NCBI GenBank assembly: GCA_028551475.1
Contig: CM052358.1
Span: forward strand, 12,507,938-12,571,937
Length of the DNA stretch: 64,000 bases
From: Casuarina equisetifolia
Taxonomy: Eukaryota > Streptophyta > Magnoliopsida > Fagales > Casuarinaceae
Direction: 5' to 3'
A model generated the notes under the pieces. That model made no database searches. It saw only the letters and a list, made by a program, of their open reading frames with translations, and was not told where the DNA came from. The first letter of the stretch is position 1. Each line of letters begins with the position of its first letter. Shown one piece after another: positions 36,990 to 48,848 of the stretch. Position numbers and translations under genes: made by a program.

Positions 36990-39900
36990 CTTGGCTAAAG
37001 GTACATCTAATTTCCTTAATCGAGTTTGGATTATTAATTCTGGTGCTAGTGACCATATTACTACAAATTTACACTACCTAGATTCTATTGCATCATGCGC
37101 ATCTAGATCTAGGAAAGTTAAATTCCCTAGTGGTGATAGTGCATTGGTTACTCACACTGGCAACACCTACATCTCCAAGCATCTCAAATTAAATACTGTT
37201 TTATATTCTCTTGATTTTAAATTCAATTTGATATCTGTTTCTAAATTCTGCCTTGATAACAATTGTTGAATTATCCTCTACACCGAATTTTGTGTATTTT
37301 ATGACCTTTCGACAAGTGATGTCAAGGGCCTAGGTAGGATGAGAAATGGGCTTTATTTCTTTATTGCCTCATCCACACTTGGAACTCTAAGTTCACATTT
37401 TGTAAACTCTTTATCGAGTTGTACTATTTTTTGATTTCAAACTTTGGCATTGTCGTTTTGGATACATGTCGGACGCAAAATTTAAATTTATAAAAGAACT
37501 TCTTTTTCAAAATTATTCTCTTGATAAATTTTGTTATATTTGTCCACTTGTGAAACAAACTCGCAAACCTTTTTCGACGCTCGATCACATAACGCCACCT
37601 TTTTTGACTTAATACACATTGATGTTAAGGGACCATATCGGACTCCCAACCATGATAGATCTAGATATTTTCTCACCATTATTGATAACTTTTCACGAGG
37701 AACATGGACGTTCCTTATGAAAGCAAAGGATAAAAATTTTTCAAAAATAAAAAGGTTTCTCAATCTTGTTTGCAATCAATTTGACACAAATGTTAAACAC
37801 ATTTAGACTGACAATGCCTTTGATTTCTTCAATCACAACACCAAACAACTTTTTTCATCTCAAGGAATCACACATGAGAGCTCATGTGTGCACACTTCTC
37901 AACAAAATGGTGTTGTAAAACGTAAATACCGTCACATCCTAAATGTAGCACGAGCGCTCAAATTTCAAAGTCACCTTCCCATTAAATTTTGGGGAGAATG
38001 TATTCTCACAGCCACATACCTCATCAATAGGATGCCATCATCCGTTTTAAATGGGGTTACACCCTACGAGAAATTATTTGGGAAATGTCCCAAGATCTCT
38101 CACCTTTGGATTTTTAGATGTCTCTACTATGCCACTACTTTGGGGCCTAGAGACAAATTCACTCCACGAGCAACACCATGCATTTTTATGGGATATGCAT
38201 CCAATCAGAAGGGTTATAGACTTTACGACCCTAAAACACACCATTTCTTTGTCAATAGAGATGTCACATTCCACGAGGACACTTTTCCTTTCTCACACAC
38301 TAAACCCATATCACAATATGCTCCCCTTATCCCTTTGACAGATCATGTCGTAGAGAATCCTGAATTACATCAATCAGTGCCAATTGGCAACAAATGTTCC
38401 AGTTCATTTCCCACTACGGGTAAACACATATCTACTCAACCAGAGCCTACACTTCTTTCACATCGCACACTTGTACCTGTACCACCATCAGCTGGGCCAT
38501 ATGATTTCTTTTCCAATGAGGACGAACCAGAATCCTCACCGCCAGTTGAGTCAATAGAGCCTTCAACTATCATAATCCCTAGACGATCCACTAGAGTCTC
38601 TCGACCACCACTTTGGTCCAATGATTATGTCTACCCTACCATTAATGCTCTTAAAAGCACATTCTCAAAATATCCCCTTTCAGCCTTCATTTCATATAAT
38701 CACTTTTCTTCCATCACCCAAGCCTTTATTGCCTCCATTTCACTTGAAATTGAACCTACCTATCACCATGAGGCAATTTGCAATCCTAGATGGCAAGATG
38801 CCATGACATAAGAGATCACAGCATTAGAGGCAAACAACACTTGGGAGATCATGGATCTTCCACTTGGAAAGAAAGCCATCAGATGTAAATGGGTGTATAA
38901 AATCAAGTGCAACGTTGATAGGACAGTGGAAAGATACAAAGCTCGTCTTGTGGCTAAGGGTTTCAGCCAAAAGAAAGGAGTGAACTATCATGATATTTTT
39001 GTACTAGTGGTGAAGCATATTACAGTTCGATGTGCCCTATCATTAGCAACTCAGAATGACTAGAATATCTGCCAGATGGACGTTAGCAATGCTTTCCTAC
39101 AAAGGGACTTACATGAGGAAGTGTATATGCACCCTCCTCTTGGCAATCCACATCAACATACTAGGAAGGTGTGCAAGCTCAAATGTTCTATTTATGGACT
39201 TAAGCAAGCTGCTCAACAATGGTATGAAAAATTCACCACAGCTCTACTAGCAGCTGGCTATCAAGACTTCATGCACGACACTTCCCTCTTTGTTAAGAAA
39301 CAAGGTAATCTCATTGTCCTCCTTATGATTTATGTTAATGATATCTTCATTACTGGCAGTGACATTGATGGCATTAAGGAATTAAAGGCACATTTACATT
39401 CTTCCTTCCACATCAAGGACTTGGGAGATCTCAAGTATTTTCTTGGGGTTGAGGTCTTAAGAGATGAGAAAGGCCTTCACTTGAGTCAAAGGAAATACAT
39501 TCTTGAACTGATAGATGAGATAGGGCTCAGTGGTACAAAACAAGTTGACAACCCCATGGACACGAATCTATCCCTAACCATGACAAAGCATGATCAAAGA
39601 GCACATATACCGAGAGATGATGATCCACTTCTGAACGATCCTCTTAAGTATCAACAACTTATAGGAAAACTGAATATCTCACAGTCATAAGACCAGACAT
39701 CTCTTATACAATCCACAATCTAGCTCAGTTCATGCATAAGCCGAAGAAATCCCATTGGGAAACAGCTATTCGACTAGTAAAATATTTGAAGAGTTGTCTA
39801 GGAACAAGATTATTCATCCCTTCTTTAGGTGGTTATCATATACGCGCCTACTGTGATTCCAATTATGCTATATGTAAGGTAGGTCGAAAGTCCTTAACAA

Positions 39901-40322
39901 GTTTTTGCATCATGCTCGGTAATGCCCTCATTTCTTAGAAAAGCAAGAAACATGGGGTGGTCTCTAGATTATCCACAGAGGCTAAATATCAAGCCAAGGC
40001 AATTATATCATGTGAGATATTATGGTTACTTGGACTTATTGAGGATATGGGGATCACCATTCCTCGACCAGTGACTTTATTTTGTGACAATAAAGTTTCC
40101 ATGGAACTCGCTGCTAATCCCATGGTGCATCAACACACCAAGTATATAGATATGGATTGTCATTTTATTCGTGAAAAGATACGTCAACGAATCATTAAGA
40201 CTACTCATGTCGGCACTAAGGACCAACCAGTTGATCTCCTAACCAAAGCTTTGGGAGCAAACCAGCATGCTCATCTTCTTTCCAAGCTAGGTCTTATCAA
40301 CCTATACCAACAATTAGCTTGA
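36990..40322 (+). pseudogene. copia pol relic
   Basis: The protease motif reads INSGA at about 37030, with the catalytic Asp replaced by Asn. The integrase catalytic region at 37531-37806 has IHIDVKGPY and is followed by a stop at 37804. The 307-codon open frame 37888-38811 covers the QQNGVVKRK site and the integrase C-terminus ([16 protein letters not shown]). RT at 38851-39690 has GLKQAAQQWY and the catalytic box as YVND instead of YVDD. RNase H at 39732-40322 ends with the HTKYIDMDCHFIREK signature. Two catalytic residues have changed as well as the frame, so it is inactive. Confidence 0.9.
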
Positions 40323-40329
40323 TGAGGCC

Positions 40330-40584
40330 TGTACGAATATGAGCCCTACATCACCGATCAAGTCACCATCCCTGACAATGGGTCAGAGGTGTGCTCCAAA
40401 AAGCTCCTTTACAGGCCTAAACTAGAATCAAGTTACAGTAAAAAGAACACGTTGAAAACTCTATTTAATCAACCAGATACCTCTTTGTAAATTATCACGG
40501 GAATAATTTCTCTCATTTATTGGTTTTCTTGTTAATAAGAATAGCAAGATTCACCCATATTTTGAGTTCCTCATTGTTTTTTCA
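40330..40584 (+). repeat. 3' LTR of the 34911-40584 copia element
   Basis: Matches 34911-35165; followed directly by the target duplication CTAGG. Confidence 0.93.
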
Positions 40585-40589
40585 CTAGG

Positions 40590-42249
40590 AGTCTACTTAT
40601 ATTTCATGAGAAGATTGGCACTAGGATTGTAAGTAATTGAAGAAAAGGAAAGGAGAACGGGAGAGCAGGAGAGTTGAAAAAAAAAATGGAACGAAAAAAA
40701 ACAAAGTGCCCAAATGCTTAATAGAATCTCCTTTTTTGTCTCTTTTAAATGTTTTCAATTATGATTTTTGGGTTTGTAACACCTTTTGGTATTGTAATAC
40801 AGTCCTCTATCAATATATTTTATAGTTGGAATTTCATTTATTACGTTAATATATGTGTTATAATCTTTGATTATTATACTACAAGTTTTAAAGGTGAAGG
40901 TTAGTCAATGATCATTTTATTTAGACCATTTAGTTTCACTACACTTTAGCATCATAATAGTTGACTCTATGGTGGCTCACTCTTTATTTTTTTAATTTTT
41001 TTCTAATATTACAATGCACACATCCAATTTACACGTACATGTGTACATACTTCATAGTTTGAGTCTTTACTAACTTATCACTAAGCAAGTTGGTCAAATG
41101 ACTCTCCTTACTCTTTAAGCGGCTTCTTATTGGCAATTCATTACTAACTCCTCACCTCTTTATTTGCCTTTTAGGGACCTACACAAGTTGGCTTTCGCTT
41201 AAAATGACTCAGGCCATATATTTCCTCATCTTAAAGTTCAAATTTGGGATATGAGACTAACATTAATACCAAATGTTATAATCTTTAACCATTATGTCAA
41301 AAACCCTAAAGTTGAAGGCTAATAAAAGATTATTTCACTTGAAAGTTATAATATGCTGTGACACAATGCACCCCACCAAAAAGCCCAACTAACGTTAACA
41401 TCAAAAGTTATAATCTTGGACAATTTTGTCAAAAACCCTGGAATTGAAAGCTAATAAAATGTTATTTCACTTGAAAGTTACAATATGTTGCGACACAACG
41501 CACCCCACCAAAAAGCTCAACTAACGAATTCCAAATGTAATACAACACATTTGGTGAAGTTATTACTTCATGCTATCAAGAAAACCATGCTGCCATAAGT
41601 GAAAGTTAAGATAAAAGAGAGTGTGAAAGAGAGAAATCGGTAAAGATTAGTCTAACTAAAGGAGAAATCAAATTTAAAATTTTTGAATTGAACAAAAACA
41701 TTGCATGTATACACCAAAATCTACATCGAATTCTTCCAAATTTAAAAACTTATGATTCCTAAAGGGAATGCTAAAGACAAAAAAGATGCCTCCAATGAGG
41801 TGTGTTCGCATTCAGGCCTTATGTTTATGCTTGGATTTGATCCTAAAAGGGAAGAAAGTTGATCCTTACTATTTATTCTACTTTTTAAACCTTTATTGGT
41901 ATGGAGAAAGAAGAAAAAAGCATATGAAAGGTTATAAGCTTCCCAGTTTCCTATTCTTGTTCATTACTCTAGTAATATCCAAACTTTGACAACAAATGGT
42001 GCATAATCTTAATGTTGGAAAGCCATTGCAAAACTATTAAAAGCCTATGAAACAAAATGCATAACGGGTCTGATTACTAGAAATTCATCTATAGTTTTCT
42101 TGTTCTTGCCTTTATGTGAATGACCTATGATCTTTACATAAAATCAAAACAAAGAAATTATTAAAATATTTCTATTAAATTACAAAACTAGAAAACAAAT
42201 ACAACTTTTTTCTCTCCTTTCTTTCTTCCCTTTATATAATATTTCTACT
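40590..42249. other. Distal upstream DNA of patatin unit 3
   Basis: 40585-40795 pairs with 30920-31092 upstream of copy 2, and 41686-41970 pairs with 27900-28170 upstream of copy 1. Between them lies a 132-bp tandem duplication (41264-41527). No gene is supported. Confidence 0.55.
41264..41527. repeat. 132-bp tandem duplication
   Basis: Two units (about 41264-41395 and 41396-41527) share GTTATAATCTT, GTCAAAAACCCT and GCACCCCACCAAAAAGC at a period of 132 bp. A more distant relative of the first half starts at about 40856. The units begin near TGTTATAATC, so these may be remnants of short terminal repeats of a small retroelement, but that is uncertain. Confidence 0.75.
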
Positions 42250-42360
42250 TGTTGGGCTGGTCTAAGCCATATTCAAGACTTATGTTAGATCATCTTAAGG
42301 TGATGTTGCTCTAATGTTAAAAAAAAAAAAAAAACAAAGTGAGTTTTTCTAGGGTGGCCA

Positions 42361-42413
42361 TCAAAAAAGAAAAGAAAGAGAAAGAAAGAGAGAGAAAAAG
42401 AAAGAAAGAAATG
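42361..42413. repeat. GA-rich microsatellite
   Basis: Imperfect AAAG/AG repeats inside the putative copia LTR, preceded by a run of A at about 42320-42334. Confidence 0.8.
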
Positions 42414-43336
42414 AGTAAGACTATAGTAGGAATTAGAAGCCATGTGCAGTAGTTCATCAAATGCTTGATTAAGGTCGATTCGTAGTTTGATTAAGCTAAT
42501 TTTTTTTAGTAGGTTTGGAATTGGTTGTTCTTCATTATAAACAGTTGGATTGTCATTTAAAACTCATTACATTAGTAGATCTTAGTCAAAAGTCTAGGTA
42601 ATTTTTCTCTAACTTTTATTGGTTGAGTTAATGTATTCAATTTGTTCTTTACCATCAATTGTTAACTCCATTATTATTGAATTAATAAATTTTTGTCATA
42701 TTGATGTTGTTAAGGACTTGATTGGATTGTAATTGTATAGTAAAGATTTGGGTAGACTCTATGATTGATCTCATGGTTTTTATCCTTCACGTTCAAGGAG
42801 TTTTCCACGTAAAAAATTCTCTTATATTAATTATATAAATGATGATGTTTGCATCTTTTACTTATGATTCAAATTATATTGTTTATGTTTTAGTATTTTC
42901 TCACAAGTTCAATTAGATTAGGAAACTTTATACTTTTTTTTCACATTAAAATGGTATTGAAAGCCTAGGGTGTGGATTTGATTGAATGATGGAATTGAGC
43001 ATTAAAAGGTTGATTAGTTTGAATGGAAGAAATTATCATGTTTGGAAGGGTAAGATAGAAGATTTGTTTTATGTGAAGTGTTAGCACTTATCATTGTTTA
43101 TCCAAACAAAACCAAAAAACATGAATAGGGCCAATTGGACTCTTGAGCATAAAGTTGTATGCGAGTTTATTCAACAATTTGGAGATGAGAATATATTAAA
43201 TCATATTATTAAAGAAATATATGCTCAAACCCTATGGAATAAGCTTGAATCATTATATGTATGAAAGACTAGAAACAATAAAATATATTTGATAAAGCAA
43301 CTTATCAACTTGAAATACAAAGATAGACAATTCATA

Positions 43337-43752
43337 TGTTATTATCCTATAAATGTTAAAGTAACATAAGTAGTTGTTAGACTAGTCTTTTGGTAAAGTG
43401 ATAACATGCTTGCATCAAATGGTATCAAAGCATCCTCACCTCCGAGGTTCAAGTCCTTGCTCATGTGTTCACTACCCAAGGATTGATAATAAACTTAGGC
43501 TTATAAAGGCTTAAGTTAAGCTTGCCAAGGTTGAAACTTAGGCTTATAAAGGCTTAAGGAGAACTTAGATCATTGCCCCCAAACTAGCAATAGCTTACTA
43601 AGGTTAAGACTTAGGCTTATAGGGGCCTAAGTAAAGTTTGATGAGGACATCAAATCAAAAGCATAGTGGAATGTTATGATCTTATAAATGTTAAAGTACT
43701 GTGAGTAGCTATTAGACTGATCTTTTGGTGAAGTGGTAACAAGCTTGTATCA
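43337..43752 (+). mobile_element. TRIM (terminal-repeat retrotransposon in miniature)
   Basis: A 416-bp element with two direct terminal repeats of 81 bp (43337-43417 and 43672-43752), each running TG...CA. After the first repeat and two A bases comes TGGTATCAAAGC (43420-43431), a near-perfect initiator-Met tRNA primer site. A purine-rich stretch (AAATCAAAAGCATAGTGGAA) precedes the second repeat. The flanks TCATA (43332-43336) and CCATA (43753-43757) are an imperfect target duplication. The interior has no coding capacity and contains three copies of an ACTTAGGCTTATAAAGGC-like repeat. It must depend on other elements for movement. It sits inside the copia gag relic. Confidence 0.85.
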
Positions 43753-44450
43753 CCATAACTAATAACTTAAATGTGTTTTAAGGAATGTTAAATCAACTTT
43801 TGACCATGAATATGAAATTTGCAAATGAAGTACAAAGACTTTTGGTTACTTGGTACTTTACAATATTCTCATAAAACATTTTAGATGTTAATAAGTAACT
43901 TTGCTCTTAATAGTATTGTTACTATGGCTTTTACAAAGAGTAACATTTTGAATAAAGAGATGAGAAGAAAGAGTTAGGGTTTTTTGTCTCACTCTAAAGC
44001 TTTTATTATTGAAAGTAGGGGAAAAGGTTAGAGTAAAGGTTTAAGAGATAATAACAAGAGTCAAAAACAAGTCTTGATCATGGCATAAAAATGTAAAGTG
44101 TCATTATTATAACAAAATAGGTCATATAAAGAAAAATTACTTCTAACTAAAAACTGAAGGAAAAAAAAATTGCAAAAGTAGAAATGAGAAAAAGAATGTT
44201 AAAGAAAGCAATGAAAAAAAAAATAACAATGATGATGATTAAGTTATAGTGGCCACCAATGAACTTATTATTGTGTGATATGATAATAATGTGAATTTTG
44301 CATGCAAGGAGATAAGTTAGGTATTATTAGCTACAAAGAATAATGATATGAGTGGGAGAAACTCTTATCATTATGATAACGGATGTTTGACTCAAAATAA
44401 ATACATTTTATTTGCAAAATTTTCATATTTCCAATTACATTCTTGGGTTT

Positions 44451-46075
44451 TGTTGGAATATATTTTAATGATATTAGAATATATAAACATTTTGATGATG
44501 AAGAAAAATAGTTATTATAATATGATAATATTATAACATTTTGTTGGAATATATTGATAATTAAATAGAATTATAATATGAAAATATTATAATTAATATT
44601 TGATTATTTATGGGTTTTATAAGAAAATTAATGCTGAAATTGTATGCAGGAAATTGGGTTAATATAGCCCAGTCCAAAGTTTGACCCAGTCTAGAAAAGT
44701 CTGACCCAGTCCAGAGAGGTGTGACCTAGTCCAGAGAATGTGACCCAAGCCCAAAACGTGACCCAGTCCAGAATGCGCGACCCGCGACCAACTTAAGCCT
44801 CGCGACCCAAAATTCGACCCGCGATGACGCTGTGACTTCGCTGGTAGATTTGGCCGCCCATTTCACCTCTGATCAAGGCACATGATAGCTTGTTGGAAAG
44901 CTAATGAAAAGGAGAAGATTTCTGTGAAGACCCACTGCTCAGAGAGGATCAATTTTGAAGAAATAGTGAAGCTCGTCGAGTTTTTGCCCTAACTAATCAA
45001 AAGTGAAATTGGAAGCAGATTAAAGGGTTTCTAAAGATGATTTCAAAGGGCTTTTGTAAGGAAAAAGATGCTCTATCAATCTATGAAGGACCCACGAGGA
45101 ATTGATTCAAGATTGCAGAGAATTGAAAAAGATTTGAGTGAGACCCAAAACTTGCTCCACATAACCCAAATTATAGAGTTTTAAGTTGAGACCAAAACTG
45201 CACCGTTTTGGATGGGGTTTTGAAATAAACGAAGGCAGAACCTCTTCCACTACATTCTGTCTCTCTTAAGCTCAAAAATGGACAGAGAAGAGGGAAATAA
45301 GGAGCTCCAACAGGAAGAAGATTTGATGGTGCTCAGAAGTGCCAGAACGGCTCTTTGAAGTGAGAGGTTAGTTACTTTTAAGGTATTGAAGCAAGTTTGT
45401 CTTCACCATTGCTAAAGATCCGAAAATCATAAGCAAAGAAAGCAAGTTATGAAGCATCTCATACTACTCATCCTAGCTCATCCAAACCTACAATTTTGAT
45501 CTTTATTGGGTGACTAATTTCTAAGCTCATTACTTGCTTACTAGAGAATCAATTTGTGCTTCATTATACTCCATTATTGAAGTTGATTTTCTGCAAGTAG
45601 ACTCTGCTAGGGTTTAAACGAATTTAGGACTTTTGTCCATTTACTTTGTATTGAGCCTCTAGTAGTTGTTTGAAGCTTTTGAATTTGTATTACATATCTT
45701 ATAAAAGCTTAGTTCAAAATTTGTAATAAGCTTGATAAACTTTGACTTGTTGATGTGTGTTAAGACACACATTGTAATTATAATCCTTGGTGTAAGGATT
45801 GTTTGACTCCTTGAGAAGGAGTTGGAAAGTGTAGGAGAAAGTTTCTCTTAACTTTGTAGTAAAGTAGATTTCAACAAATTGTGTTGAAGGAAAAAAAGGT
45901 GGAAGTAGGTGAAAAAGGGCCGAACCACCGTGTAAACTTGTGTCTTGTCTCTCTTGTATTTAATTATCTTTGAATGCTTTATTTGATTGCAAAAAGTGAT
46001 TAAACATAAATTAAAAGTAAATTTTTAAAAAGAAACCTAATTCACCCCTCTCTTAGGTTACTATAGGATCCAACA
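44451..46075 (+). mobile_element. Solo LTR (copia-type, 1625 bp)
   Basis: Runs TGTTGGAATATA to GGATCCAACA and is flanked by a perfect GGTTT duplication (44446-44450 and 46076-46080). No internal coding sequence. It contains five or six degenerate GTGACCCAGTCCAGA-like repeats at about 44668-44780. The orientation is a guess from the CCTAATTCACCCCTC phrase at the right end, which is common at 3' ends of copia LTRs. Confidence 0.85.
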
Positions 46076-46080
46076 GGTTT

Positions 46081-47470
46081 TATATGAATTTGAAATAAGT
46101 TTTTTTAATAAATTTAATTGCACATTTTGTTGTCCTAAGCAAATAGAAACACATCTTACTAGAATATAATTCATAAATAATGAGATGCTCTATTTGAAAC
46201 TTAACTTATGGTATTATATTAAAAAGATTACTTCTTCTCTTAAAATTATTTTATAAAAGAATGAGCATTTCTACATGCAAAGAGAGAATAAATCGATATA
46301 TTAACAATATGAGATATACAATGAAATTTTAGTAGTTTTTCATATTTCCTTTAAGAAAGAGTTTATAAAGAATAGTTTGCTAATGAAATATAAATAGTAA
46401 AAAAAAAAAATCTTCATGATAAAAGATAGAATGCCTTGAATTTCTTGACGTGAGTGTGTGGATTATTTTTGGTTTGTAAAACTAGTTCCTTTTTTATGTT
46501 TATTATTTTTCATTAAAAAATGCTTACCAAAGTTGGGTTATCTTAAAAGAACAAATAAATATTCAATTATCAAAGTTCAAAATGACATATGATCAAAGGA
46601 ATAATATTAAATAATTTATCTTAAAGCCATCTAAAGTACATACCTAATCACAAAAAATAATTAAAACTCTAATATGACAAACTATGAAACACTTGGAGAC
46701 TATTAAAATAATAAATATCAAACTATACAATTAAAAATGGAACAAAGTAAAAGGAACGATATTAAAGGATTCTTGAAACTTTCAATAGGGCTTGTTCTTA
46801 CTATCACAAAGTAATACCAAGGCCTATAATATGACAAACTATGAATAATTTAAAAATTGAGAAAAAAAATTAGATATTCAATTCATAACACATTGGAAAA
46901 GTATTATTAAGAAATTTATCGTAGAGCTATCTAGGACGCATGTCCTTCCATATCACCAAAAATTTTCAAAATTCAATACAACAAATTATAAACTAGTTAT
47001 ATTTTATACAAAATAACTCATATTCAGCTTAAAACCATAATGTATTAAGTAGCATAATTTATTTTTTATAAATTAATTTCTAGAATTGTTATGTTCTCAA
47101 CATGAAAGTTAATACACTTCCTCATCCTAAATGTGAGATAACAGTTCCCATATAAATTTTTGTTCACAAGTGAAGGTGTAAAACATTAAATCTAAATTTT
47201 TAAATAATTCCCTAACAATATAACGCAACTTCATCTCATTTATTTAATATACTCTCTTATTATAGTGTTTCAATTGAGACCATCTCATAATACTACTTTC
47301 TATATAAAGAGTTATTCATATTTACAAATGTGTTAAAAAAGAATTTATACTTAACTTAAAATCTTAAAGCATAAAGTAGAAATATTAATTTTTTTGTAAA
47401 TTATGTTTCCCATATACAATAACAATTATAAATATTAAAACTAGAACATAAATTAAAATAATAATGGGCA
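46081..47470. other. AT-rich spacer
   Basis: Very AT-rich DNA with only short open frames. I see no gene, RNA or element that I can support. Confidence 0.6.
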
Positions 47471-48229
47471 GCGTAGAGAAGCTCGGTCAGTGATCGTCTT
47501 CTCCAGACCGAAGGATAAAAGTAAAAAACTAACTCAAGCACAAACACACAGAGGAAGAGAGTCTGGCTGATTCGCACTGCTCAACCTTCTGCGCTCAATT
47601 GTATCTAGTCTCCCAAGCCTAATGCTGTAAGAAACAAAGCATTGTGGAATTTTTGGGTAGATTATGAATCCTGGCTAAGGATATACGTTCGAGACCTTCA
47701 ATCGCCTTCAAGGGGAGGATCTTCTTTCAGTCATCATATTGCACTTTACAAGAGCTCAGTACCGCTGTAACCAAACATTAGACAAAGGCGACAGTGGAAA
47801 GAACGACGTTTGACTTGCTTCGGGAACTCGATTTCCTTCCTTAATAAGGGGATTCCGACATCTTTCTTGTCGTCCGCCTCAGATGGGGTTAGGGGATTCA
47901 ATTCCTTTAAAAGGAGCTATCTTGCAGGACATGTTCTTCCTAAGATCACAGAATATCCCGCGTGATTGAAAAAGAAAAAAATCAGAAGACAAAATGTGGA
48001 CCCGAGTGCACCGCGTCAGCGACCCAGGAGTAGACCTCCCTAGATCTGACACCCTTTGACAAATTATAAAATCGCCGGGAACTCCCCACTTCCTTCTTGA
48101 GTTCTGCTTCAAATTCGGTGATCAGAGCTTCGTCTCTGTGTAGTCCGGGCGCAATTTAGTGATCAGAGCTTCGTCTCTGCGGAGTCCCGGCTGCGCATTC
48201 TCTCGACATTCACCAATTGGTTTGCGCAG
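47471..48229 (+). promoter_or_regulatory. Promoter and 5' leader of the phosphomannomutase gene
   Basis: Base composition shifts to GC-richer DNA. A 41-bp tandem duplication (units starting at 48118 and 48159, GATCAGAGCTTCGTCTCTG) lies in the leader. A donor site GCGCAG/GTGAGT at 48229/48230 pairs with the acceptor at 48830, which predicts a 601-bp intron in the 5' untranslated region. The transcription start is not defined. Confidence 0.55.
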
Positions 48230-48848
48230 GTGAGTTAACTGCTTTCCATTTGTTTGTTCACTTGATTGTTTGATTGGAATGTCGTGGTTCTTAGCTTAGA
48301 GTTTGATCTTCCAGTTGTTTTTACTCGGTGAATTTTGTGTTTTCTTTCTCTGGTTTGGAACTCGATTCTATGGAATTTTGCTGTGGAAATTGTTGCTCCG
48401 CGTTTAATCGGTAGGACCTGGTTATGGCAACTAAATCTTGGATTTGGAATTCCACGAATTCAGTGTTAGCTTTAAGCGCTTGCTGCAAAACACGGCTGTG
48501 CATTTGATTTAGTTAGTTGCTAGCAAGTCTTTATTTTATGTATCTCTCAGATCCAATTTAAAAGTAACCAGATCTCTAGTAATAAGTTCAAAAGTAGTTG
48601 TTAAGAGAGGTTGACACATACAAGCAAATATTGGATCGTATAGATTTCAAATGTGTTGACACCTTAGGGTTGGAATTCAAATGTGTTGCAAACGGATTTT
48701 TGTTTACTCTAGATTTCATTTATCTTCTTGGAGCTGGAAATGCAGATTTTTAGTTTCTTGGAATGTTTAGATGAAGTAGTTTGTTAAATTTTGCCAGATG
48801 CGTTGTGATTTTGTGGATTTGGTGTGGCAGAAAAATATAGTGAACGAA

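Larger units (their letters stand above)
34911..40584 (+). mobile_element. Ty1/copia LTR retrotransposon inserted upstream of patatin copy 3
   Basis: A full-length copia element on the plus strand. LTRs are 34911-35165 and 40330-40584 (255 bp each, about 13 differences). The target duplication CTAGG is perfect (34906-34910 and 40585-40589). The primer site TGGTACCCAAG starts at 35166. Gag, protease, integrase, RT and RNase H follow in copia order with many frame breaks. It split DNA that is still continuous upstream of patatin copy 2 (about 30920), so it arrived after the lipase array was duplicated. Confidence 0.95.
42250..44446 (+). mobile_element. Truncated copia element: LTR, primer site and gag relic
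   Basis: A probable 5' LTR starts TGTTGGGCTGG at 42250 and ends near 42945. It is followed by a primer-site-like TGGTATTGAAAGCC at 42952. A degraded gag follows on the plus strand at about 42985-43336 (LNGRNYHVWKGKIEDLFYVK, then CEFIQQFGDENILNHI). After an inserted TRIM it resumes at about 43758 (GMLNQLLTMNMKF) and ends with a damaged zinc knuckle CHYYNKIGHIKKN near 44095. I see no 3' LTR or polymerase domain. A solo LTR at 44451 interrupts the 3' part. Confidence 0.7.

Noticed and set aside
43366-43500. tRNA-like A and B boxes suggesting a SINE
   Set aside because: The 81-bp direct terminal repeats, primer site and purine tract fit a TRIM better; there is no A-rich tail or long target duplication.
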